A DNA stretch of 58,359 nt, from assembly GCA_018813905.1 (NCBI GenBank), contig JAHJAO010000030.1, forward strand, positions 1-58,359, written 5' to 3'. The notes under the pieces are model-generated. The model searched no databases and had not been told where the DNA came from. It worked only from the letters and a program-made list of their open reading frames with translations. The translations under genes were made by a program, and so were the position numbers. This DNA comes from Candidatus Omnitrophota bacterium (GTDB lineage: Bacteria; Omnitrophota; Gorgyraeia; B26-G9). This document shows, one piece after another, positions 1-9,176 of the stretch; position 1 is the first letter of the stretch; the number at the start of each line of letters is the position of its first letter.

Positions 1-2
1 AT

Positions 3-830
3 GTGCCTAAAAATCTAAAATTTTTGCCGGGACAGGAAAGGATTGAGACGTGTTTGGATTTTCGCAAGGAGCAGATAGAATTTGATGCTGCGATTGTGCT
101 TGATTCGCCGGTGTTGGAGAGGATTGGAAAGGTAAGAGAACTTATTAAGAACGCATATATAATAAATATCGACCATCACGTCAGCAATGAGCGGTTCGGC
201 CACATCAACTGGACAGATCATAAAGCGTCCGCGGCCGGCGAGATGGTGTACGGGCTTTATAAATCCAGCAGCGTGCCGATAGATGTTCAAACCGCGCTTT
301 GCCTGTATGTGGCGATTATGACCGATACCGGTTCATTTCGTTATTCGAATACAACCCCGGCTACGCATAGAATAGTTGCGGAGCTTTTAAACTTTGATAT
401 AAATCCGGCGCAAATCTATGAGTTTATTTACGAAACTAAATCCTTTGAAGCTTTAAAAATGCTGGGCGAAGCTTTAGAAAATCTCAATCGGTCCCGGGAT
501 GGCAAAATCGTCTGGTTTAAAGTTACGAAAAAGATGCTTAAGAAATATAACCTTCCGCTTGAGAGCACGGAAAGCTTTATCGATGTCGTGCGGATGATTG
601 AAGGTTCGGAAGTAGCTGTTTTCTTTAGGGAACTTGAATCGGGCGTTGGAATTAAAGTTAGTTTGCGTTCCAAATGCCGTATCGATGTCAATAAAATCGC
701 TAAAAGTTTTGGCGGCGGAGGACATAGCCTGGCCAGCGGATGTGTTATTGAAAAAAAGATGGAAACAGCAGAAAAGCTTCTGGTAAAAGAAATAAAAAAA
801 GCGATAAAGAAACGCTTTTCCGGAAAATAA
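3..830 (+). CDS. nrnA: DHH/DHHA1 phosphoesterase, NrnA-like (5' partial)
   Basis: NrnA-type enzymes degrade short oligoribonucleotides and dephosphorylate 3'-phosphoadenosine 5'-phosphate in the cytoplasm. The visible part has the metal-binding DHH motif (IDHHVSNERFG, about residue 56) and the C-terminal DHHA1 glycine motif (GGGGHSLASGC, near residue 240). The ORF-track start at base 3 is an internal GTG: VPKNLKFLPG matches the middle of the N-terminal domain, so roughly 50-60 residues including the first Asp motif lie left of the window. truB starts on the base after the stop. The order nrnA-truB-ribF is the usual tail of a nusA-infB-rbfA operon, which would lie upstream. Confidence 0.88.
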   Translation: MPKNLKFLPGQERIETCLDFRKEQIEFDAAIVLDSPVLERIGKVRELIKNAYIINIDHHVSNERFGHINWTDHKASAAGEMVYGLYKSSSVPIDVQTALCLYVAIMTDTGSFRYSNTTPATHRIVAELLNFDINPAQIYEFIYETKSFEALKMLGEALENLNRSRDGKIVWFKVTKKMLKKYNLPLESTESFIDVVRMIEGSEVAVFFRELESGVGIKVSLRSKCRIDVNKIAKSFGGGGHSLASGCVIEKKMETAEKLLVKEIKKAIKKRFSGK

Positions 831-1511
831 ATGAACGGAATTTTTTTAGTTGATAAGCCCCGGGGGCCGACCTCGCACGATATCGTTCTCATTTTAAGAA
901 GAAAACTACAATTTAAAAAGATTGGCCATGCGGGTACTTTAGACCCGCTTGCCTCAGGCTTACTGATCATGTTGGTCGGTAAGGCGACAAAATTATCTTC
1001 TGAGTTCCTGGGCTTAGATAAAGCGTATTCGGTTAGAATCACCTTAGGAGTAAGAACGGATACGGCCGATGCGGCCGGTAAAATCATCCAGGAAAAGGAA
1101 GTGCCCCAATATAGCCGCGAGGCAATAGAGGAAGCACTTCTTAATTTCAAGGGAGAAAGCTGGCAGATCCCCCCGATGGTTTCGGCAAAAAAAGTGAACG
1201 GGCAAAAGCTTTACCGGCTTGCCCGCAAGGGTATTTCTATCGCCCGCCAGCCCCATAAAATTAATATAACGGGAATTAAGCTTACGGAAATTAACTTGCC
1301 GCATTTAAGCTTTGAGCTTATATGTTCTAAAGGTACGTATGTTCGTTCTCTGGCGGAAGATATCGGAGAGTATTTGGGATGCGGCGCGCATGTGTGCGAA
1401 TTACGCCGTACGGCTTGCGGCAATTATAACATAAAGGAAGCTTTGAAACTCGATGAGATTATCCGGATGGAGCAAGAAACATTAGTCCGCCGCTTCTTAA
1501 CTCTTTTATAA
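831..1511 (+). CDS. truB: tRNA pseudouridine(55) synthase TruB (short form)
   Basis: TruB makes pseudouridine 55 in the T-loop of tRNAs. The catalytic-Asp motif GHAGTLDPLASGLL sits at residues 32-45 (Asp38), preceded by the family N-terminus DKPRGPTSHD. A second typical block is GTYVRSLAEDIG near residue 166. At 226 residues it is shorter than the roughly 300-residue enterobacterial enzyme. The protein ends soon after the catalytic domain, so the C-terminal PUA-like RNA-binding domain looks absent or vestigial; short forms are known in many phyla. The start abuts the nrnA stop, which implies translational coupling. Confidence 0.95.
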   Translation: MNGIFLVDKPRGPTSHDIVLILRRKLQFKKIGHAGTLDPLASGLLIMLVGKATKLSSEFLGLDKAYSVRITLGVRTDTADAAGKIIQEKEVPQYSREAIEEALLNFKGESWQIPPMVSAKKVNGQKLYRLARKGISIARQPHKINITGIKLTEINLPHLSFELICSKGTYVRSLAEDIGEYLGCGAHVCELRRTACGNYNIKEALKLDEIIRMEQETLVRRFLTLL

Positions 1512-1515
1512 CAAT

Positions 1516-2457
1516 ATGCAGGTAGTATTCGGTTTTAAGAAATTTAAAATTAGAGGTTATCCTTTGCCTCGAGTGGTGGCGATCGGCACTTTTGATGGCG
1601 TCCATAAAGCGCACAGGCGCATCATTAAAACTGCGGTACAAAAGGCTAAAATTTTTAAGGGCACGAGTATTGTCCTGACTTTTTCGCCGCATCCGGCGAA
1701 AGTGACTCGCTCGAGCAAATTGCCGGATTTAATTACAAGCATCGCTCATCGGTTGAAGTTGATCGGCGAGTTAGGACCGGATATATGCATTATTGTTGAT
1801 TTTGACAAAAAGTTCGCCAATATCAGCGCTTCCGATTTTGTCCGAGGAATACTTAAGCAAAAATTAGGGGCAAGTTTCGTTGTGGTTGGGGAAAATTTTA
1901 ATTTTGGGAAAAAGAAAGCCGGCAATGTAGCGTATCTTAAAAAGCGGCAGCGCATTTTTCAAATTAAACCGATTGTCTTGCCCGCATATAAAAAAGGGGT
2001 AAAAACAGTTAGTAGTTCGCAAATCCGCAATTTAATCCGTACAGGAAAAATCAAACAGGCCGAGGCAATGCTGGGCCGGACTTTTAGTATTATCGGTATA
2101 GTGGAAAAAGGCGCGCGGCGGGGCGCGGTATTGGGTTTTGCTACGGCAAATATCCAGGCCCACCAGGAAGTTTTGCCGCCTGGTGGTGTTTATGCTGTCC
2201 GGGCAAAGGTGGGTAAAAAATGGTACCGGGCAATGCTGAACATCGGCTATCGGCCGACATTCTATAAAACGAATGCGCAAATGGCGATTGAAGCGCACAT
2301 TTTTAATTTTAACCGAAAAATTTATGGCCAAACGATAGAAATCCAGTTCATTAGCCGGATACGCAAAGAGAAAATGTTTTCCAATACGCAGGATTTAAGA
2401 AAACAGCTGTTACTGGACAAGCATAAAATAAAACATATTTTTAGAAGGGTTCTCTAA
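1516..2457 (+). CDS. ribF: Bifunctional riboflavin kinase / FAD synthetase
   Basis: RibF phosphorylates riboflavin to FMN and adenylylates FMN to FAD. The N-terminal nucleotidyltransferase half has GTFDGVHKAHR (residues 24-34) and a later SSSQIRNLI segment. The C-terminal flavokinase half has LGFATANI, PPGGVYAV and the NIGYRPTF strand. The 313 residues are the normal size for the fused enzyme. It starts at ATG 4 bases after the truB stop and is the last gene of the nrnA-truB-ribF unit. A 71-base gap with a new promoter follows. Confidence 0.95.
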   Translation: MQVVFGFKKFKIRGYPLPRVVAIGTFDGVHKAHRRIIKTAVQKAKIFKGTSIVLTFSPHPAKVTRSSKLPDLITSIAHRLKLIGELGPDICIIVDFDKKFANISASDFVRGILKQKLGASFVVVGENFNFGKKKAGNVAYLKKRQRIFQIKPIVLPAYKKGVKTVSSSQIRNLIRTGKIKQAEAMLGRTFSIIGIVEKGARRGAVLGFATANIQAHQEVLPPGGVYAVRAKVGKKWYRAMLNIGYRPTFYKTNAQMAIEAHIFNFNRKIYGQTIEIQFISRIRKEKMFSNTQDLRKQLLLDKHKIKHIFRRVL

Positions 2458-2487
2458 AAACTTATAATTCTCGAGGTTAGTTGCTGC

Positions 2488-2516
2488 TTGACGAAGTCGA
2501 TATTTTGATGTAAAAT
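2488..2516 (+). promoter_or_regulatory. Sigma-70-type promoter for lysC
   Basis: TTGACG (2488-2493), a 17-base spacer and TAAAAT (2511-2516) lie just upstream of the lysC ATG at 2529. The predicted start point is only a few bases before the start codon, so the transcript would be nearly leaderless. Confidence 0.7.
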
Positions 2517-2528
2517 TAATAACTTGTT

Positions 2529-3755
2529 ATGAATAAAATAGTTGTACAAAAATATGGCGGTAGTTCCGTCGCCGATCCGGAATGCATAAAAAAGGTTGCC
2601 GACCGCGTAGTGAAGACAAGACGCCAAGGCTATAAAGTTGTAGTTGTCGTCTCTGCTTTAGGGGATACCACGGACCGGCTGATTAAATTGGCTTCTCAGG
2701 TAAACGATAATCCCTCGGAACGGGAATTGGACATGCTGGTTTCTACGGGGGAACAGGTGTCGGTGGCGCTTTTGGCTATGGCGATACATAAACACGGGGT
2801 GGAGGCGATTTCTTTTACCGGAGCCCAAGTGGGCATTATTACCGATGCCTCTTATACCCAGGCCCGGATTATCAATATCAACACTAAAAAAATCGAAGAA
2901 GAGTTGAAAAAGGGAAAAGTGGTTATTGTCGCCGGATTTCAGGGCGTAACTACGGACCAGGATATTACTACTTTAGGCCGCGGCGGTTCTAATCTGACCG
3001 CAGTAGCGCTTTCGAAAGCCCTGGGTGCGGATGTTTGCGAGATGAATACGGACGTGGATGGGGTTTATACGGCCGATCCCAGAATTGTACCTTTGGCACA
3101 TAAATTAGACTGGATAAGTTATGATGAGATGCTGGAGCTGGCGTCTTTAGGGTCCCAGATACTGCAGCCGCGCTCGGTAATATTTGCGAAAAAATTTAAC
3201 GTGCCCATTCATGTGCGTTCAAGCTTTAGCGCAAAACAGGGCACATTTATCACTAAGGAGGCAAAGGCTATGATGGAAGGTGTTGTAGTTTCAGGGATTA
3301 CCTGCAATAAAAAGGAAGCGAAGATTACAATTTGTGATGCTCCTGACCGTCCCGGAACCGCTGCCAAAATTTTTAAAGCATTAGCCGTCAAAGAGATAAA
3401 TATAGACATGATCGTACAAAACGTCAGCCGCACCGGCTCAACGGATCTTTCTTTTACGGTAACGAATGCGAATTTGAATAAAACTATGCGTACGACAAAA
3501 GATATAGTGAAAAAAATTGGCGCGGGTAAAGTGATTTGTGACGATAACATTGCTAAAGTGTCTATCGTCGGCGTGGGGATGAAAAGCCATCCGGGGGTTG
3601 CGGCCCGGATGTTTGAGATTTTAGCCAAGAAAAATATAAATATTGAGATGATCTCCACATCGGAAATAAATATTTCCTGTATAATCAGAAAAGCAAAAGC
3701 GGAAAAGGCAGCAAGGTCCCTGCATAGCTGTTTTGGTTTGGATAAAAAAAACTAA
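2529..3755 (+). CDS. lysC: Aspartate kinase with tandem ACT domains
   Basis: Aspartokinase catalyses the first step of the aspartate pathway (lysine, threonine, methionine). The N-terminal KYGGSSVAD (residues 8-16) and the NTDVDGVYTADPR block mark the amino-acid kinase domain. The C-terminal third carries two ACT domains (around DRPGTAAKIFKAL and HPGVAARMFEIL), the usual seat of feedback control by lysine or threonine. The length of 408 residues matches monofunctional aspartokinases; there is no fused homoserine dehydrogenase. The separate hom gene lies about 50 kb downstream at 54327. It has its own promoter and is followed by a 170-base gap before cimA. Confidence 0.95.
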   Translation: MNKIVVQKYGGSSVADPECIKKVADRVVKTRRQGYKVVVVVSALGDTTDRLIKLASQVNDNPSERELDMLVSTGEQVSVALLAMAIHKHGVEAISFTGAQVGIITDASYTQARIININTKKIEEELKKGKVVIVAGFQGVTTDQDITTLGRGGSNLTAVALSKALGADVCEMNTDVDGVYTADPRIVPLAHKLDWISYDEMLELASLGSQILQPRSVIFAKKFNVPIHVRSSFSAKQGTFITKEAKAMMEGVVVSGITCNKKEAKITICDAPDRPGTAAKIFKALAVKEINIDMIVQNVSRTGSTDLSFTVTNANLNKTMRTTKDIVKKIGAGKVICDDNIAKVSIVGVGMKSHPGVAARMFEILAKKNINIEMISTSEINISCIIRKAKAEKAARSLHSCFGLDKKN

Positions 3756-3925
3756 TAGAAGAGGTTTTTCCCGTCTTCGCAGATAAATGCGAAATGCGGG
3801 TCGGCGGGATGTCGCTAAATAAGCAAGCCGGATAAATGAAAATAGGCGAAATAACCCCGGTGTTTCGCAAAACAGGCGGGGCCAGCATATAAGCACTCCG
3901 GGCTTGCCGGGAAGGGGAGTTCCAT
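3756..3925. other. lysC-cimA intergenic region with hairpins
   Basis: This 170-base gap holds no recognisable gene. It contains a 6-bp hairpin TTCGCA-GATAAA-TGCGAA inside a CCCG/CGGG pair, and a second GC-rich stem (CCGGGC-TTG-CCGGG) just before the cimA ribosome site GGGGAG. An 18-codon ORF (3836-3892) is present but shows no run of regulatory amino-acid codons. The region could be a cimA leader or a weak terminator; I cannot assign it. Confidence 0.35.
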
Positions 3926-5503
3926 ATGAAAAAGATTTACCTGTACGATACCACGTTGCGTGACGGTGCCCAAACGGAAGGAATTTCTTATTCGGTAAAC
4001 GATAAGATTTTGATCGCGAAAAAACTTGACGAACTCGGTATGGATTTTATCGAAGGAGGCTGGCCGGGTTCCAATCCCAAGGATCTGGAATTTTTCAAAA
4101 AAATTAAAAGTGTTAAATTCAAAAACTCTAAAATCGTAGCTTTCGGCAGCACGCGGCGTAAAAATAAGCGCGCCAGTTCCGACCCGATTTTAAAAGCGTT
4201 GGTGGAATCAAAAGTTAAACATGTTACGATTTTTGGAAAAAGCTGGGATCTGCATGTACGGGATGTTTTAAAGGTTGCGTTGAAAGATAACTTGGAGATG
4301 ATCACCGATACGATCAGATTCCTGCGCTCTAAAAACATTACCGTTTTTTTTGATGCCGAGCATTTTTTTGACGGTTACAAGCATAATCCGGAATATGCGT
4401 TGGATACAATTATTGCGGCGCAAGAAGCCGGTGCGCAAAGTATTATTTTATGCGATACCAACGGCGGTACGCTTACTTCACAAATAATCAAAATCATCGG
4501 CGAGGTAACCCCGCATATCCGGAAAAATCTGGGTATTCATGTCCATAATGACGCGGGTATGGCGGTAGCAAATACGATTGCCGCGGTAGAAGCCGGCTGC
4601 ACGCATGTGCAGGGGACAATAAACGGATATGGTGAACGCTGTGGCAATGCCGATCTTTGTGCCGTAATTGCCTGCCTTAAGCTAAAATTAAACATTAATT
4701 GCATTAGTGACCGTAATTTGCGGGAACTTACAGAAGTCTCACGTTATGTCAGCGAAGTCAGCAATATGAAGCATCTGGATAATCAGCCCTTTGTCGGCAA
4801 TTCCGCCTTTGCCCATAAAGCCGGGGTGCATATCAATGCCATGCTTAAAAATACGTTTACCTACGAGCATATTAAACCTGACCGGGTCGGCAATAAACGC
4901 AGATTTTTAGCCAGTGAGTTGTCGGGTAAAACTTCAATTTTATTCAAGGCCAAAGAGCTATCTTTTGATTTAAACAAAGATGACCGGCACACAAAAAACT
5001 TGCATAAGCTTATCCAGCGGCTTGAATATGAAGGCTATCAGTTTGAGGCCGCGCAAGCTTCTTTTGAGCTGCTTATTAAAAAGGCGCTTAAAAAGTATAA
5101 GAAGTTTTTTGAACTTGATGGATTCCGGGTGATTGTGGAAAAAAGACAGGATGATACGCTTATTTCTGAGGCCACGGTAAAAATCAAAGTAAACAATATA
5201 TCTGAGCATACAGCGGCAGAAGGCGACGGGCCGGTTAATGCCCTGGATAGCGCTTTAAGAAAAGCCCTGCAGGATTTTTATCCGACTTTGGGCAAAATGC
5301 ATCTTTCTGATTTTAAAGTCAGAGTATTAGATAGCAAGGCGGGGACAGCGGCTAAAGTAAGGGTCTTTATTGAATCGCAGGATGAAAAGAGCTCCTGGTG
5401 GACCGTAGGAGTTTCCGAGAATATAATTGAAGCCAGCTGGCAGGCTTTAGTCGATAGCATCGAATATAAGTTGCTCAAAGAAAAAGAGGCGGATAAAAAT
5501 TAA
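3926..5503 (+). CDS. cimA: (R)-citramalate synthase, CimA type
   Basis: CimA condenses pyruvate with acetyl-CoA to citramalate, giving a threonine-independent route to 2-oxobutyrate and isoleucine. The DRE-TIM barrel signature is clear: DTTLRDGAQTEG at residues 8-19, the metal site HVHNDAGMAVAN near residue 208 and GYGERCGNADL. The EGGWPGSNPKD segment is typical of the CimA subgroup rather than LeuA. A C-terminal LeuA allosteric domain (residues ~390-515) suggests feedback inhibition, probably by isoleucine. The length of 525 residues is normal. A homocitrate or isopropylmalate synthase role is less likely but cannot be excluded without a tree. Confidence 0.88.
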   Translation: MKKIYLYDTTLRDGAQTEGISYSVNDKILIAKKLDELGMDFIEGGWPGSNPKDLEFFKKIKSVKFKNSKIVAFGSTRRKNKRASSDPILKALVESKVKHVTIFGKSWDLHVRDVLKVALKDNLEMITDTIRFLRSKNITVFFDAEHFFDGYKHNPEYALDTIIAAQEAGAQSIILCDTNGGTLTSQIIKIIGEVTPHIRKNLGIHVHNDAGMAVANTIAAVEAGCTHVQGTINGYGERCGNADLCAVIACLKLKLNINCISDRNLRELTEVSRYVSEVSNMKHLDNQPFVGNSAFAHKAGVHINAMLKNTFTYEHIKPDRVGNKRRFLASELSGKTSILFKAKELSFDLNKDDRHTKNLHKLIQRLEYEGYQFEAAQASFELLIKKALKKYKKFFELDGFRVIVEKRQDDTLISEATVKIKVNNISEHTAAEGDGPVNALDSALRKALQDFYPTLGKMHLSDFKVRVLDSKAGTAAKVRVFIESQDEKSSWWTVGVSENIIEASWQALVDSIEYKLLKEKEADKN

Positions 5504-5566
5504 ACTCAAGTTTAGAAGTTGAACACGGTTCGCGGATTTTTTGATTTCCTGCCGAGCGCCATTCTT

Positions 5567-8239
5567 ATGGAAAATTTAACTACAAAATATAATTTTGAAG
5601 AAATCGAGGCCAAATATTATAATCTTTGGCTAAAGCAGGGCTATTTTCATGCGACAAAAGATACGGATAAGAAGCCGTTTGTCATAGTTATCCCCCCGCC
5701 GAATATTACCGGTATCCTGCATATGGGGCATGCCTTAAATAATACGATCCAGGATATTCTAATCCGTTATAAAAAAATGAGTGGATTCGAATCCCTCTGG
5801 ATGCCGGGAACAGATCACGCGGGTATTGCTACCCAGAATGTCGTAGAACGTAAAATCACCGGCGACGGTCTTTCGCGCCACGTTTTAGGACGGGAAAAAT
5901 TTCTAGAAAAAGTATGGCAATGGAGGCAAGAATACGGCTCGACCATAATTCGCCAATTAAAGCGCCTGGGATGCGCTTGTGACTGGTCGCGGGAACGTTT
6001 TACGCTGGATGCTGGTTACAGCAATGCGGTGTTGGATGTTTTTGTGAATTTATATAAAAAAGGGCTGATTTACCAGGGCAATTACATTATTAACTGGTGT
6101 CCTCGTTGCCAAACCGCACTTTCGAACGAGGAGGCACCGCATAAAGATATGGATGGGTTCCTCTATTATATCCGGTACCCCTTAAAGGATTCAAATGAGC
6201 ATATTGTCGTGGCGACTACGCGACCGGAAACGATGTTGGGCGATACGGCCGTCGCTGTAAATCCAAAAGACAAACGTTACAAAAAAATTATCGGCAAAAC
6301 GGTAATTTTGCCTTTAATGAACCGGCAGATTTTGATAATCAAGGATGATTTTGTTGACCCCCGTTTCGGTACCGGGGCCGTGAAAGTAACCCCGGCGCAC
6401 GATCCCAATGATTATGCGTTGGGAAAAAGGCATGGCTTGGAATTTGTGAACATTATGCATCCGGATGCCACCCTTAACGAAAATGCGCTTGATTATGCCG
6501 GACAGGATCGTTTTAAAGCCCGCGCGGCGATAATTGAGGATTTAAAAGAACGGGGTCTGCTTTTGAAAGTAGAGGCGCATAAATATGCCGTTGGTCATTG
6601 TTACCGGTGCCATACGATTATTGAACCCTATCTTTCCCGGCAGTGGTTTGTGAAGATGAAACCGCTGTCTTTGGCGGCAAAAAAAGTCGTAAAAGATGGT
6701 AAAGTTAAATTTTATCCGTCGCGCTGGACAAAAGTCTATTTGAACTGGATGGAAAATATCCAGGATTGGTGTATATCCAGGCAAATTTGGTGGGGGCATC
6801 GTCTGCCTGTGTATTATTGTAAAAATTGTTATAAGCCGGACAATACAGAAGAAGACGTGCGGCAAAGCGGGGTTATCGTTGCCAAGACCAGACCCGCGCG
6901 GTGTCCGGATTGCGGGAAGGCGGATATTGTGCAAGACGAAGATGTGCTGGATACCTGGTTTTCCTCATGGCTGTGGCCGTTTGCTACTTTTGGCTGGCCG
7001 GATAAAAAGGTAAGCGAGGAAGACTTGAAATATTTCTATCCCACTTCGGTTTTAGTTACGGCTCAGGAAATTATTTTTTTCTGGGTAGCGCGGATGATTA
7101 TGGCGGGATTGGAATTTATGCAGGATATTCCGTTTAAAGATGTTTATATCCATGGAACAGTGCGGGATAAAACCGGTAAAAAGATGTCTAAATCCTTAGG
7201 AAATATTATTGATCCCCTGGATATCATTAAGGAATACGGGACCGATGCCTTGCGGTTTAGTCTAATCAGCATTACCGCTATGGGGCAGGATGTGTATCTG
7301 GCTAAAGACAAATTTGAACTGGGCCGGAATTTTTCCAACAAGATCTGGAACGCCGCCCGTTTTATCCTGATGAATTTGGACACAAAACAGACAGAAGGGG
7401 ATCTGTGTATATTTTATAAACAAACAAAGCTTTCTTTGGCGGATGCCTGGGTTTTGAGCCGGTTTTACTCGACTTTAAAAGCGTTAAATCAAGCCCTTAA
7501 TAACTACCGGTTTAACGAGGCGGCGGGTTTGTTGTATGAATTTTTCTGGCATGAATTTTGTGATTGGTATATTGAATTGGCGAAACTAAACATTAAAGAG
7601 CGCAATACCCAGTTTGTGCTGTATAAAATATTGGAAAAGACATTGCGCGCTTTACATCCGTTTATGCCGTTTATTACAGAGGAGATCTGGCAAAAGTTAA
7701 ATCCAGAAGCCGGCTCGATTATGCAAAAGACCTGGCCGCATGTTCAGGAAAACTTAATCGACCGGGTGCTTGAGAAAAAAATGACTATGCTTAAAGAAGT
7801 TATCATAACCATTCGAAATTTGCGCAGCAAAAATAATATCAAGCCAAAAGACATGGTTGAGGTGAGTATTTTAGCCGAAGACAAAAAGAAAAGAGGTATT
7901 TTAAAAGACACCCAAAGTTATATCGAAAAGCTTGCTCGTGTTTCTAAAATAGCTTTTTTGGAGGTGCCGGTTTCTTTTGACGGTGTCTCGTGCGATGTCG
8001 CCAGCGGCTGTTCGATATACCTGCATATAAACTTTGATGCCGCGGCGGAAAATGAGAGAATAGAGCATGAAATCAATCAGATCACCTCAAATATCAAAAG
8101 AAAAGAAGAGCTGCTTAAAAATAGCGCTTTTATTGCCAAAGCACCTGTGCCTGTTGTCGAGAAAGAGAATAAAGCATTGGCCGAATTGAAAGCGGATTTA
8201 AAAAAACTTGAGGCGATTAAATATGCGGTTAAAAAATAA
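5567..8239 (+). CDS. valS: Valyl-tRNA synthetase
   Basis: Class I synthetase charging tRNA-Val. It has the HIGH-type motif as HMGH within PPPNITGILHMGHAL, the WCISRQIWWGHRLP segment, an editing domain including TTRPETMLGDTAVAVNP, and KMSKS at about residues 539-543. The C-terminal coiled coil (from about residue 835) is the normal ValS tail. The ORF track begins at a TTG at 5519, but the family N-terminus (Y-x-F-x-x-I-E-x-K-Y-Y-x-L-W) begins right after the ATG at 5567, giving 890 residues. cimA lies upstream, and the 3' end overlaps nadC. Confidence 0.96.
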   Translation: MENLTTKYNFEEIEAKYYNLWLKQGYFHATKDTDKKPFVIVIPPPNITGILHMGHALNNTIQDILIRYKKMSGFESLWMPGTDHAGIATQNVVERKITGDGLSRHVLGREKFLEKVWQWRQEYGSTIIRQLKRLGCACDWSRERFTLDAGYSNAVLDVFVNLYKKGLIYQGNYIINWCPRCQTALSNEEAPHKDMDGFLYYIRYPLKDSNEHIVVATTRPETMLGDTAVAVNPKDKRYKKIIGKTVILPLMNRQILIIKDDFVDPRFGTGAVKVTPAHDPNDYALGKRHGLEFVNIMHPDATLNENALDYAGQDRFKARAAIIEDLKERGLLLKVEAHKYAVGHCYRCHTIIEPYLSRQWFVKMKPLSLAAKKVVKDGKVKFYPSRWTKVYLNWMENIQDWCISRQIWWGHRLPVYYCKNCYKPDNTEEDVRQSGVIVAKTRPARCPDCGKADIVQDEDVLDTWFSSWLWPFATFGWPDKKVSEEDLKYFYPTSVLVTAQEIIFFWVARMIMAGLEFMQDIPFKDVYIHGTVRDKTGKKMSKSLGNIIDPLDIIKEYGTDALRFSLISITAMGQDVYLAKDKFELGRNFSNKIWNAARFILMNLDTKQTEGDLCIFYKQTKLSLADAWVLSRFYSTLKALNQALNNYRFNEAAGLLYEFFWHEFCDWYIELAKLNIKERNTQFVLYKILEKTLRALHPFMPFITEEIWQKLNPEAGSIMQKTWPHVQENLIDRVLEKKMTMLKEVIITIRNLRSKNNIKPKDMVEVSILAEDKKKRGILKDTQSYIEKLARVSKIAFLEVPVSFDGVSCDVASGCSIYLHINFDAAAENERIEHEINQITSNIKRKEELLKNSAFIAKAPVPVVEKENKALAELKADLKKLEAIKYAVKK

Positions 8240-9104
8240 TTCGAAAAATTCCGAAGTTACGAATCTGATAAAATCGGCTTTAAATGAAGATTTGGGGCAA
8301 AAGGGAGATATCACATCAGGCGCCTTGTTGGACAGGGGAATGTTTGTCCGTGCGCAGATTGTATCCAAGGATGAAAATGTAGTTATCTGCGGGATGGGAT
8401 TGGCAAAAGAGGTTTTTTGGCAGATAGATAAAAGAATAAAAATAACCTCTTCGGTTAAAGACGGTAAATTTGTAAAAAAACCTTCAGTGATCTGCAAACT
8501 TTATGGGCCGGCACAAGGTATATTAAAAGGTGAGCGTACCGCCCTGAATTTTCTCGGCCGTATGTCCGGCATAGCTACGTTGACTTTTAAGTTTTCTTCG
8601 CGGGCGAAAAAATTCAAGGTCAAGGTATTAGATACGCGCAAGACCACGCCGGGCTTGCGGTTAATCGAAAAATACGCGGTGAGAATCGGAGGTGGTTTTA
8701 ATCACCGTTTTGGGCTGGATGACCAGGCGCTGATTAAGGATAATCATATTAAAGCTTGTCAACAAACGCGCAAATACCCGGGGCTGGATGCGATTATCCG
8801 TCGGGTGAGAAAAAATACGGGTTGCAAGGTAATTGTGGAAATCGAAGTGAATTCACTTAGTCAAATGCAGCAGGCGGTGTCGGCCGGCCCGGAAATTATT
8901 ATGCTTGATAATATGAGCTTGTCAGAAATGAGGAAAGCTGTTAAAATAAGAAACAGTATGGATAAATCCATTAAACTCGAGGCCTCGGGCAATGTTAATT
9001 TGGATAATGTCGCCCGGATCGCGAAAACAGGCGTGGATTTTATTTCCGTAGGGCAGCTGACCCATTCGGCGAAAAGTTCGGATTTTAGTTTAAAAATATT
9101 TTAA
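8223..9104 (+). CDS. nadC: Nicotinate-nucleotide pyrophosphorylase (quinolinate phosphoribosyltransferase)
   Basis: NadC converts quinolinate and PRPP to nicotinate mononucleotide in de novo NAD synthesis. Motifs: EDLGQKGDITS near the N-terminus, the substrate-binding block GERTALNFLGRMSGIAT, DTRKTTPGLR, the KDNHIKA active-site segment, and a C-terminal SVGQLTHSAK. I chose the ATG at 8223 (293 residues) over the track's TTG at 8208; it overlaps valS by 17 bases, implying coupling. No nadA or nadB is visible in this window. Confidence 0.95.
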   Translation: MRLKNNSKNSEVTNLIKSALNEDLGQKGDITSGALLDRGMFVRAQIVSKDENVVICGMGLAKEVFWQIDKRIKITSSVKDGKFVKKPSVICKLYGPAQGILKGERTALNFLGRMSGIATLTFKFSSRAKKFKVKVLDTRKTTPGLRLIEKYAVRIGGGFNHRFGLDDQALIKDNHIKACQQTRKYPGLDAIIRRVRKNTGCKVIVEIEVNSLSQMQQAVSAGPEIIMLDNMSLSEMRKAVKIRNSMDKSIKLEASGNVNLDNVARIAKTGVDFISVGQLTHSAKSSDFSLKIF

Positions 9105-9176
9105 TTCGTTCATCAACTTATAATAAACGGGTATCCCGGGCTTAGCTTATGGCCGGGGATCATTGAGGAGCTCATA

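Noticed and set aside
428-1150. 240-residue minus-strand ORF
   Set aside because: It lies antisense across nrnA and truB, has low-complexity Ser/Leu/Ile composition and no recognisable domain; it is a shadow of the coding strand.
3836-3892. 18-codon ORF upstream of cimA as an attenuator leader peptide
   Set aside because: It has no run of isoleucine, leucine or valine codons and no visible attenuator pair linked to it.
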